DNA from: Rhynchopus sp. YZ270_cl-10
Lineage: Eukaryota; Euglenozoa; Diplonemea; Diplonemida; Diplonemidae
Assembly: GCA_964035575.1 (NCBI GenBank)
Contig: OZ037916.1
Span: forward strand, 62,001 to 126,000
Direction: 5' to 3'
Length of the DNA: 64,000 nucleotides
Below the pieces are notes generated by a model. It was not told the origin of the DNA and did not search any database. It was given only the letters and a program-made list of their open reading frames with translations. Shown piece by piece: positions 1-8,748 of this stretch. Within the stretch, counting starts at the first letter, position 1. Each line of letters begins with the position of its first letter. Made by a program: the position numbers and the translations under genes.

Positions 1-252
1 TGCATTTTTGGGCTCCGCCCGTGCAGTGGTGGGGTCAATCTCGAAAATTGGACAATTTTTTGACCACTTAAATTTTGAGAAATATGAGCCCGGTTCCTTA
101 TACGTGGGGCCCATTTTCGGCTAAACTTTTCCTCAAAATCTGGTTTTGTAAAATTGACCCTTTACTCCCCCCCCCCACATCGATTTCAATACTATACCTT
201 ACTTCACCTACGGTTGCCCTTACAGGGGGGTGAAGGAAGGTAAGTTGAAAAA
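1..252 (+). repeat. Family I interspersed repeat, copy 1 (cut by window edge)
   Basis: About 250 bp nearly identical to 22385-22634, and related in diverged form to 27076-27275. It contains a C-run near 167-178 and ends at GGTAAGTTGAAAA. No open frame stands out. The left edge lies outside the window, so its true start is unknown. It looks like a non-coding dispersed repeat; I see no clear terminal inverted repeats. Confidence 0.85.
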
Positions 253-483
253 AGCAAGAACTTTTTCTATACTCTGTGAAATACTCTGTATGACCAAAGC
301 TGCGGAACGAACGCTCTCTTGCATCGTGACCAACTAAAGCTCGGGAAAGAGGGAATCCCCTTGTTTCATTGTATTATTTTCATGAAAACACAACCCCCTT
401 TTTTGGCGGAGGTTGTTCAAAAAAAAGAACGGAAAAAATGGAGGTGACTACCTGGCGGAATGTTTTAAAAATAGAAGGGAAGT

Positions 484-550
484 TATTAATACAGGCAACT
501 CCGACTGACCCACGTACTTGAGCCATGTGCCAGCCATCCGGATGAAAGCA
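484..550 (+). repeat. Family E dispersed repeat, copy 1
   Basis: About 65 bp shared with 18925-18992 and 42927-42987. Conserved blocks are CTCCGACTGACCCACGTAC and GCCAGCCATCCGGATGAAAGC, the latter containing the palindrome CATCCGGATG. Unknown role. Confidence 0.8.
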
Positions 551-1470
551 CAAATAAAAGAAAAAAATCAAGATGACCGCATAAAAAAAAAAAACTACAA
601 CAGAAGAACAAAGAAATAAGTGGTGAAGGTGATACCTGCCTCAGGGGCAAAACCTTTAATCATGAACACAAAAAAAAAAAAAAGGAGCACTGCAAGAGTC
701 AACCCTACAGCTTCACTGACTGTTCCTCAAGCCCTGTCAAGGACCTGTCAATAGGGGGTGTCACTATATAAATTCCACCTGATTTTTACTGAGTACTGGA
801 AAAGTGATAAGGAATTATAAAGTGGACCCCCCTTGTATCAAGGACCCTGTCACTATCGCCCTAAGAACATCATTAACATAACAAGAAAACTGGAAACAGA
901 AACACACAAAAGAATTACCAGACAGACAATCGATCCAACCCACTCACCTCTCCAGCACCGTTCCACAGGGAAGATCCCCGTTAGTGTTTGCTGCAGTCCT
1001 TGGAGAGAAGCGACCTTTTTTTCCTGTTTCGGAACTACAAAGACAAATGGAAAATGCTTGTATGGAGAGAATGGTAATATGGTAATTGGACTTCTTTTTT
1101 TTCTGGGTTCGGGGTGAAGAGAGAAAAGGAGAGAGAAATGAAAAGCGCGCAGATCCAACCGGCTCCGCAAGCAAGGACGTATATAAATGAGATCCGCGTT
1201 AAAGCATTTGCCGAGCTTGTGAGTGTACACCAAATAAATGATATGGAGGGAAACCTAGGCTTAGTGTTGCATGTTTGTGTCTTTGTTTGTGAACATGTAA
1301 CAGGCGCGCAGGTCTCAACCCAAGCAAACTGCTTTTGCGAAAACTCAGAAAATAAAATTGTGATGACCGTACAAAAAAGGTCTGTAAACGTACGGTGAGG
1401 GAAAGGGAGATAAAATAGGAGGTGGTTTTCAATAATCAAAAAAAAAAAAAAAAAAGAAGAGAAAGAAAAA

Positions 1471-1507
1471 GGTTTATAAAGTAAGACAAGCCTCACTGTG
1501 CTTGGTC
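1471..1507 (+). repeat. HpA hairpin element
   Basis: HpA layout: TTATAA block, then stem CAAGC / GCTTG around an 8-nt loop. The outer stem base is changed on both sides relative to the usual TAAGC / GCTTA, a compensatory pair. Confidence 0.55.
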
Positions 1508-1617
1508 AAAAAATATATCAGAAAAACTTGATTTGTGTTTCAATGCAGGCAACAAAAAGACGCGTCTCCGTCATCGTGGACGCATCCCGCAAGCAGGTGT
1601 CGTTTATTGAGCGTGTT

Positions 1618-1649
<32 letters not shown>

Positions 1650-1810
1650 CACTGTAACCTACCATGGTAGGCGTGACGCTGACTACACGGTTTTTTTGTT
1701 TTTTTTCTTCTCTTTGTGACTGCGAAAATGTTAGACTTGAAGCCCAGCAGAAACAGGGCCCGCTCATAACATCCATTTTATTGGTTTTGTCAAATACATC
1801 GAAACAAACA

Positions 1811-1850
<40 letters not shown>

Positions 1851-2145
1851 TTGAAACGATGAAAAGTGTACTTCACGAAGAAGCACACAACACACCCCAT
1901 ACAAACAAAGAACAAAAAAACAACAAAATATTTTTTCGCAAAAATACAAGAAAAATGTTGGAAGATCGTCAGCAGTTGTTGTTCCGCTGAGTCTTAAGAA
2001 AGACGTAACAGACCGTACATAACACAACACAGTCTAAAGGAGGAAAAAAAAGGCTTATAAAATGAACAGGGCTCTCACGATCCTCCACGAAAAAAGCAGG
2101 ATTTTCGTGATCAGGAGTTTTATTTTTTGGAGCATCTTACACGGC

Positions 2146-2224
2146 TGTCAGGTCCAGGTGGGTGAGCAAAAAGCGGGTGTGCAATTGCATGCCCGCTTTT
2201 TTGCTCACCCACCTGGACCTGACA
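2146..2224. repeat. Long perfect hairpin (about 32-bp stem)
   Basis: Inverted repeat starting TGTCAGGTCCAGGTGGGTGA on the left and ending with its complement on the right, with a loop of about 14 nt. It could be a foldback element or a structured RNA. It was not seen elsewhere in the window, although GACAGGT-like words recur at 4299-4400 and 735-765. Confidence 0.85.
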
Positions 2225-2819
2225 ACTGCGTGTGAGGAGAGCGCTGAAGATGAACCCAGCTTGCACGTGCCAAATCACAGAACGAATGAACGAAGACGTG
2301 AAAAATGGAGGTGATTTCCACGTCGGTCGCACGCAATGGCATCCAAAAAAAAAAACGTTCAGCAGTGTTGTATTTTCGCAGGAGGGGGAACAGACCACGA
2401 TTCTCAAAAGGGTGGAACGTAGTGAGGAAAAGATTTTGTTCTTTTTTCAGCAATCTGTTCAGTAATCTTCCTACTTACTTTAAGAAAAATCCGACCATTG
2501 TTTCATTTGAACACATTATCCAAGCACAACCGAAGACGCCTTGAACAATGAAGTTCCCTCGCCCTTTCTCACTTCTTTCATATTATTTACCTCTCGTTCG
2601 CCTCCGCTCTCACGCAGTGTAGTGAGCTCGGGAGGGTTGTCCACAGGAGCAATCTAGCGAGGGGGTAGCCTTTTGATTCTGCCAATCCTTCACTGATAAA
2701 CCTCAGTTAGACACAAAAAAAAAATGTGAAGTTGATGCGTGCCTTGATGCACGCCCTCTAGGAAGCAGGAACCCACATTCCATATGCAACCCTCAGAAGG
2801 ACTTCACAAACAAAAAGAA

Positions 2820-2843
2820 GTTGAAAGTGCAAACGCCTCACCG
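2820..2843 (+). repeat. HpC hairpin element, truncated
   Basis: Starts like other HpC copies (TTGAAAGTGCAAACGCCTCACCG) but stops in an A-run before the second half of the structure. Confidence 0.5.
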
Positions 2844-2973
2844 AAAAAAAAAAAATCTAGGTGAATTTAGAGTGTGTAATAAATATTCTGTGGTGATATT
2901 TTTATTCTGCAATACGCTCTGGCAATGAAAAGGAAACCTCTTTGAGGCCAAAAAAGAAAAAAGAAAAAAGAAA

Positions 2974-3010
2974 ATTGTGAGATGACCCTAAGCCTCTCCT
3001 GCTTGTCACC
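2974..3010 (+). repeat. HpA hairpin element
   Basis: AGATGACCCTAAGC, then a loop, then GCTTG, then TCACC. A slightly degenerate copy. Confidence 0.55.
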
Positions 3011-3330
3011 GTAAAACAAACTTGCATTCAGTCACCTGAAAACACAAAAATCTAGGTGAAGGGCTACAAAGGGGGAAACCCTTTGTAATGCAAGTCAAGT
3101 AAAGTAATACGGGACCCGAAGGTGTGAATCCTCTGCGTGAAATACCGACGTATTGAGGGTCTGATGACCAGGCACGAAGCAGAATCACAAAAGAAATCAG
3201 GTTCGTATACTTTCAAACCAAAGAAGAGAAAGTACAGGGATGTTCTATGCAAGATACATCAACAAAGTCAAAAAAAAGGAAGAAAAACGCCGACGATGGA
3301 CTTAGTCACCTATTAAAAATAACAAAAAAA

Positions 3331-3367
3331 CTTGGAAGATGAATGTGCCTCTCGTGCGCACATATCT
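3331..3367 (+). repeat. HpB hairpin element
   Basis: Outer stem AGATG / CATCT-like, inner stem TGTGC / GCGCA (one U-G wobble if + is the RNA strand), loop CTCTCGT. A fragment like the 3' half of HpA (CTTAGTCACCT) lies just upstream, near 3301. Confidence 0.75.
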
Positions 3368-3394
3368 GTAAAGAGAGAGCTAAATCAAAGAAAA

Positions 3395-3434
3395 GTTTAT
3401 AAGATGACCCTAAGCGTCTCGTGCTTAGTCACCT
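3395..3434 (+). repeat. HpA hairpin element
   Basis: GTTTATAAGATGACC, stem CTAAGC / GCTTAG, loop GTCTCGT, then TCACCT. The outer arms AAGATGA / TCACCT pair except at one position. Confidence 0.8.
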
Positions 3435-4095
3435 AACAACCCAAATAATACAGCGTTCTTTCTACGGCTATTCAGAAACTCTGATAGACCGTTGCGTAGC
3501 ACTACGTAGCAGTACAGCTACTTGAGGGGAGGCTTTTAGAGGGTTGAGAAAACTCGGATTTCAAACTGCAGCAAAACAACAATTTTTTTTTTTTTTTGTT
3601 GTGTCGACAAATCGCCGAGTAATCCCACCAGGCGGGAGAATTCGGGTCTGCACTCAATGTTGGCCGAAGCCTTTGTATTCCGCAAGGTATAGATATTTAT
3701 TTTTTTTCGTATACGTTCTGTTCTACTGAATAGAAGGCATAATAACAATAGCAAAACTTGTTCAGAAAAGGGGGGGAAAGCCAGAATAGACATCTTAAAA
3801 AGTTCAGAGAAACTGCAACAATCATAGCACAAAAGAAAAGCTAGAGAGACTGAAGTATGTCTGTGCAAAACATCCAATTCTATTAAAATCTTCGGACACA
3901 AAAAACGGCTTCACTTTCTTTGGCAGAGAAAACGTGTGTTCCGTACAAAAAAAAAAGGGGGGGGAAATGGTGGGATGAAACAAAAAGGTTGAGTGATGAA
4001 TGTTGCCTCACGTACGGTATCTAAGTTGGTTGAGAGAGAAAAAAAAGAGGGGGAGAGATGACACTGTTATTGACTCAGCAGTAAACACACAAAAA

Positions 4096-4136
4096 GATTT
4101 TAAGATGAGCCCAAGCCTCTCATGCTCAGGCACCTT
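4096..4136 (+). repeat. HpA hairpin element
   Basis: TTTAAGATGAGCCCAAGC, loop CTCTCAT, GCTCAG, CACCTT. The inner stem is partly decayed. Confidence 0.5.
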
Positions 4137-4298
4137 GCTCACACAGCGGTATCGCAACAAAAAAAAGGGGGATCGAGGCGTTCTGTTGTGTTGTGCACAA
4201 CGGGCCTTTACAACATTGAATGCGTTTTAAGTACTCCCAGTAAGTAGCGAATGCTGTCTGGGTTTTAAAAAGAGAAAAACAACTGGTGCTCCGGGAGG

Positions 4299-4400
4299 GG
4301 TCGATATTGACAGGTCACTGACAGGTCGCTGACACAGGGACTTTATACACACCCCCTGATATTGACAGGTTGCCGACAGGTCACCGACAGGTCGTTGACC
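4299..4400. repeat. GACAGGTC repeat cluster
   Basis: Two sub-arrays, each opening with GATATTGACAGGT and continuing with GACAGGTC-type words (CTGACAGGTCGCTGAC; CCGACAGGTCACCGAC), about 60 nt apart. A related single unit lies at 50845-50884. Function unknown. Confidence 0.75.
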
Positions 4401-4430
4401 GACTTCCGAAAGCACCAACAACCTGTTTTT

Positions 4431-4479
4431 TTTACCCCGCGTATAGGACCATCGCGCCTATGCGGGGTAAAAATCAGGT
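4431..4479. mobile_element. Small ACCTGA-ended inverted-repeat element (family K)
   Basis: Ends ACCTG(T/A)TTTTT and AAAAATCAGGT. Inside, ACCCCGC and TATAGG pair with CCTAT and GCGGGGT. It shares termini with 18536-18620 and 62211-62293, which suggests a tiny non-autonomous inverted-repeat family. Confidence 0.5.
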
Positions 4480-4774
4480 GGGATAAAAAACCAAAAAAAA
4501 AAAAAAAAAAAAAATAGCAACAACACAGACGACCAGGACGTCTTGAACTAACAATATAAAGCGCGTCTTGGGGTAAACGATGCAGAACAGCGTGCACGGC
4601 CTCTCACAGGACTCCCATTATAAGAAAAGGTAATGGAAAGACAAAAAGGGGAAACGTTTTTTTGTATGACGAAACGCGTACACGGTGGCCTTAGCCTCGT
4701 ACCCAACAAAAGGGGGGCGTAGTTCAACGATGTCTACTACAATTGCCTGGTTACTTTCAAAGGAAGAAAAGTTT

Positions 4775-4813
4775 TGACTTGAAATACAACAGCCCTCTCG
4801 TGGCAGTGTACCT
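4775..4813 (+). repeat. HpD hairpin element
   Basis: GACTTGAAATACAA, then CAGCCCTCTCGTGGCAGTGTACC. TACA / TGTA can pair around the CTCTCGTG core. Confidence 0.7.
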
Positions 4814-5286
4814 CTTAGAAAAAGAGAAAAAAATGCCAAAAAACCTCCCCTCAGTGTCTATTGAGGACACGTCATTTCTTATTGGAGCTGGAACACTCTT
4901 TCAGCTTAGGATAACGGCACAGTGGTGACACGCACACTCGACCTGTTTGGGCGAGGAGTGGCTCTGCAGCGCGGTTCGTCCCCAGAACCGCAGGTGTGTT
5001 TCCGCAAGTGCTTTGTTTCTATTTCCTCCTTCATTTCATGAGGTGACAAAAGAAAGAGTGTTGATGGGGAGCTTCCCCCAAGAAAAAGAAAAATACCTGG
5101 AATAAGCCCCTGTCTGCTGAAAACCACAAAAGCTTGCATTGTTGAGTGGTAAACAAAGCCCTTCGACACGGCCAACGAACCAAACTGAAGGGCGGGGTTT
5201 CTAGTTTTGTGGTACCTTTACTGGCACAGAAATCAGAGGAAACTGTTGTGGAATGGGAAAGAGAAAAAAAAGAAAACTTGACATAA

Positions 5287-5316
5287 CTTGAACGTGCCTC
5301 CTTGTACACACATCTT
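5287..5316 (+). repeat. HpB hairpin element
   Basis: AACTTGAACGTGC, loop CTCCTT, GTACACACATCT. The inner stem has a G-U type pair if read on the + strand. Confidence 0.55.
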
Positions 5317-5490
5317 CAGAGTTGAAGAGGTGCGTAGTGATAAGCCTTCACCAAAAAGGAAACTTTTGCAAAGTAAATACCGGTGAAGACCTTGGAGCAT
5401 GCAGGCATCGTACAGCCCTTGAAAGAGATGTGCTGACCACTGTGCACATCATTATGATCATCGTGCACATAGTTCAAGAGAAAGATAAGA

Positions 5491-5590
5491 GTTGAAAGCA
5501 AACGCCTCACCGATAGGCGGACGCCAGACAGCACGCCATTGGCATGCACACAGCTACCACGAGGGAGGTTGTGTGCAGGTACATATATAG
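5491..5590 (+). repeat. HpC element with 3' extension module
   Basis: GTTGAAAGCAAACGCCTCACCG, then GGCGGACGCCAGACAGCAC, followed at once by a block CAGCTACCACGAGGGAGGTT. The same block, in diverged form, follows the HpC copy at 62327, so it seems to be an optional extension of HpC. Confidence 0.6.
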
Positions 5591-5604
5591 CCCCAAAGAA
5601 AGAA

Positions 5605-5645
5605 GTGTCGTAAGACAACCTTAGCCGCGTGTGCTTAGTTACCTT
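5605..5645 (+). repeat. HpA hairpin element, diverged
   Basis: TCGTAAGACAACCTTAGC, loop, GCTTAGTTACCTT. Stem TTAGC / GCTTA is kept in part. Confidence 0.45.
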
Positions 5646-6558
5646 AAACAGAAATCTGACTTCAGGAAAATGACAAGTAAAATAAAAAAGAAAAAGAGAA
5701 CTGTATTTTTCGTGTATCCGCAAATTTGTTGTGTTTTTTTCAAATTTGCTCTTCGCTGCGCTGTGTGCAGATTGACATTCCGCCCTGTCATTTCATCGTG
5801 TGGAGTCCTGACAGAGCCATCGTGCACCAGTACTGGATAACAAAAGAAGAACAAGAAAAGTTGAATGCAAAACCCTCACGTGACTGTACTTTTGAGGGGA
5901 AGAAAATGGTCTGAATTGTAGTGTATACTATCCCACATCGTTCATTTTTTGTTTGATGACTTTGTAGGAATTTACTGTGCATTGTTTTTGCCACCTGATG
6001 CCGCTTATTACGCCACACTTCCCTCCTACGCAACGTACAGCATGTTTGCAGTATGACTGGTCGCCATTTCATCCGAAAACAAAATGGTTCTCTCTGTCAT
6101 TACACACAAACCTCCATAAGAGCGTGGGATACTCGCAAATATACCGAGAAAAAAAACCCCCCCGTGCGGTCTCACAATATATCAATGTTTGCAAGAACTG
6201 AGTTGATAAAATGTGAGGGAAGGATATTTGGAAAATATTTGAACTAAAGCCTGATGATGTGATGATGACCTTGAAAAATGGTAAACAACCCATCAACCGA
6301 CTATTTTCACGCATTTGGCATAGCGCCACCAACAGCAGCAAACTACGCTGCTGTGTATGGACGTGGCAATCCTCTTAAAAGGGAAATGCTCTGTCCGGGT
6401 CTGTCTGTAAGACCTTGTATTAAAAAAGACGGGGCAAAGGGACCGAAAAGACTCGAGAGCGGGTATGTGAAGTAAGACGAAGTGCAAAGCACAGAAAAAT
6501 CAAAAAAAAAAAAAAAAAAAAAAAATGTTCGAAGCCTAAAGCTCTATGTAGCTAAACT

Positions 6559-6643
6559 GTGGGGGAGAGAGGAGGGGGCAGAGGGGAGGGGATATTTTAT
6601 TGTTTTGATCAAATAGAAGGGGAGGGGAGGGGAGGGTGGGAGT
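6559..6643 (+). repeat. G-rich tracts with possible quadruplex potential
   Basis: Repeated G runs of three to six on the + strand (AGGAGGGGGCAGAGGGGAGG; GGGGAGGGGAGGGGAGGGTG). This pattern can form G-quadruplexes; no gene is adjacent. Confidence 0.5.
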
Positions 6644-6756
6644 AAAAATGAGCAACGTAAACTTTCTTTCCGTTCATTTGCTGAACCGTGATTGTAAAAA
6701 TCGTATATTTCTGTTGTGCACATTTTTTTTTGCACGCCTGGTACGAATGGTTTCTC

Positions 6757-6889
6757 TTGGTCGCTGTTTCAAAACTTCGGGTGCAAGACAACCTTCATAG
6801 CGGGAAGCCACCAGCCCCAGCATTTATACCCTAGCCAGGGTGTAACGTTGCATGTAGTAGGGGCAGGGACGTTTAACTCCCTGAGGACT
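6757..6889 (+). repeat. Family H dispersed repeat, copy 1
   Basis: About 135 bp matching 8131-8269. Shared blocks include TTGGTCGCTGTTTCA, ACCTTCATAGC, TACCCTAGCCAGGGTGTAAC and GTAGGGGCAGGGACGTT. CCCTAGCCAGGG is an imperfect palindrome. Confidence 0.85.
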
Positions 6890-7041
6890 AAAAAGAAGAG
6901 TGTCCCGTATACCCCCTCGGGAGGTAACAACAGACGGCACACGTCATCCCTCCGTTTGTGGCAAGGCATAACTAACCCTTTGGTCTGACCCCAAACAAGG
7001 GAAATGGTTGATTCTGTTCGCCCTTATTTCATAGATACAGA

Positions 7042-7474
7042 ATGCGCATCATGCGCAAATTGTGTAAAAAACACAAATTGTCATGCGCATATTTTTTTGT
7101 GTTTTTTCTAAGAGAAAAACACAAAATTTTGCGCATTAAAAAAAACAGCAAAAAAATATGCGCATTTAGAAAAACACACAAAATTTTGCGCGTCATGCGC
7201 ATTATGCGCATTCTGATGCGCATATTTTTTTGTGTGTTTTTCTAAAATGCGCATGTTTTTTTGTGTTTTTTTGTGTTTTTTTGGTATGCGCATCACACAT
7301 ATGTGATATGCGCATACCAAAAAAACACAAAGACATGCGCATGAAGAAAAACACAAAAAAATATGCGCATCCACTTTTGTTTTTTTGTATGCGCATGACA
7401 TAAAAAAAACACACAAAAAACATGCGCATAACACAATTATGCGCATTATGCGCATCATGCGCATGATGCGCATT
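7042..7474. repeat. Palindromic ATGCGCAT array
   Basis: By eye I count about 19 copies of TGCGCA, mostly as the perfect palindrome ATGCGCAT, in about 450 bp. They are separated by A/T-rich and GTGTTTTTC / GAAAAACAC-like spacers that are themselves often inverted. At 7284-7317 two copies flank the palindrome CACATATGTG. The spacing is irregular, so this is not a CRISPR array. No gene overlaps convincingly. Candidate roles (inference): clustered protein-binding sites or a nested foldback repeat. Confidence 0.9.
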
Positions 7475-7844
7475 CTCTAGCTATGTTATTTGTGTTATGT
7501 TTATGTTTTGTGTTCTTTATTTTGCGGAAAAGTTAAACTAGGGGTAGAGTTTACGGGGGGATCTACGAATAAAAATACCAAGAGGGGAGGGGAGGGAACC
7601 ACCTGAGAAAACACTGCAGGAGCCCTTTGCACCACCGTTTTTGCACAAAAACTTCTTTTGCGGAGAAGTTTGTCAAAACGGTGACGAAAAGGAGACACCT
7701 TCAGCTTCCTTTTGACAACTTTACTCAACGATAATAGCACGTCTTTCGGTTAAAAACAGCCCTCCTAGAAGCTTGCAATACCACTGTTGGTCTGTCTTTG
7801 TTTGACGGTGCTATCAATAAAACGAAAACGATGGCTTTTTTTCT

Positions 7845-7908
7845 GATAAATTGTTGGAGTAGTGTAGTTGCCTCGGTTGCGTTGCCACAGTTGCAAATCT
7901 CCACTGTT
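7845..7908 (+). repeat. Family G dispersed repeat, copy 1
   Basis: About 60 bp: AAATTGTTGGAGTAGTGTAG, TTGCCTCGGTTG, GTTGCCACAGTTG, AATCTCCAC. Also at 22643-22708, 43199-43260 and 63100-63158. Confidence 0.85.
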
Positions 7909-8130
7909 TCTTTGTGCATCTGGTTTCCAGTGGTAACAAGGATAAAGAATAAGAAAGATGTAAAGATGTAAAGATGAAACATCTGTACCCATTAAAAAAT
8001 GTGTTTTTTTTTTTTGTAGAGTTAGTGAGAGGAAAGAGTCCAACAAAAAGATAAATCAAACAATAGAAATAAAAACCCCATACCGTATACCGTAACTCAA
8101 AGGTGCAGAGCTAATATCCCACCTGAAATC

Positions 8131-8269
8131 TTGGTCGCTGTTTCATGCTCTGAGTGTCAAGAAGCAACCTTCATAGCATGGGGAAGCCACCAGCCCAGCA
8201 TTTATATACCCTAGCCAGGGTGTAACTTTGCATTTAGTAGGGGCAGGGACGTTCGCCCCCCTGAGGACA
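8131..8269 (+). repeat. Family H dispersed repeat, copy 2
   Basis: Second copy of the 135-bp repeat at 6757-6889, with scattered differences. Preceded by CCCACCTGA, a word like the family K ends. Confidence 0.85.
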
Positions 8270-8748
8270 CTGCAGAATAGTTTTTTTTTTGTTTTGCAGA
8301 TCACTGTCAACAGGAGGAAATAAAGAGGGCACACTACTGCATCTGCCCGTGAGTGTAGAAGGGCGTTGTTTTACCCTTTTCGCCTGACCACAAATGAAAA
8401 TGACAAATAAAAGGAAAACATAAGACTGAAATAAAAGGGACACAAGACAGAAGCAACGAAGAAGAGGGTGTAGCGAGCACGGCTTGGGCTTCGTTTTTCA
8501 CTGCGAGGGGGGGGGAAATCGGAAATCTCGCGCAAAAAGAATAAATAAACACAACACATGCCACGAATAATGTGTACACAAAAAGTAAATAGCTCATTAC
8601 ACTGTCTGTGCCATGTGACGCATTTGACCCTGATGCAATCACTCCACAAAACTGGATGTGGTGTATTATGCACGAGGCAAAAGCAGAGTTCAACAGGAAA
8701 ACACCAAAGAGCACAGACCCGGCATTGTGAGAGCTATGGTTCCGCACA

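Larger units (their letters stand above)
253..8748. other. Gene-free region rich in short repeats
   Basis: No convincing gene in about 8.5 kb. The small open frames here are short, low in complexity and on both strands. The region is AT-rich with many A and T runs. It carries many hairpin elements (HpA-HpD), family E, G and H repeats, a long perfect hairpin at 2146-2224, a GACAGGTC cluster at 4299-4400, G-rich stretches at 6559-6643 and the ATGCGCAT array at 7042-7474. Each is listed separately where clear. Confidence 0.7.

Noticed and set aside
7042-7474. CRISPR array at the ATGCGCAT repeats
   Set aside because: Repeats are 8-bp palindromes with irregular spacing in a eukaryotic genome; no constant spacer length and no cas genes.
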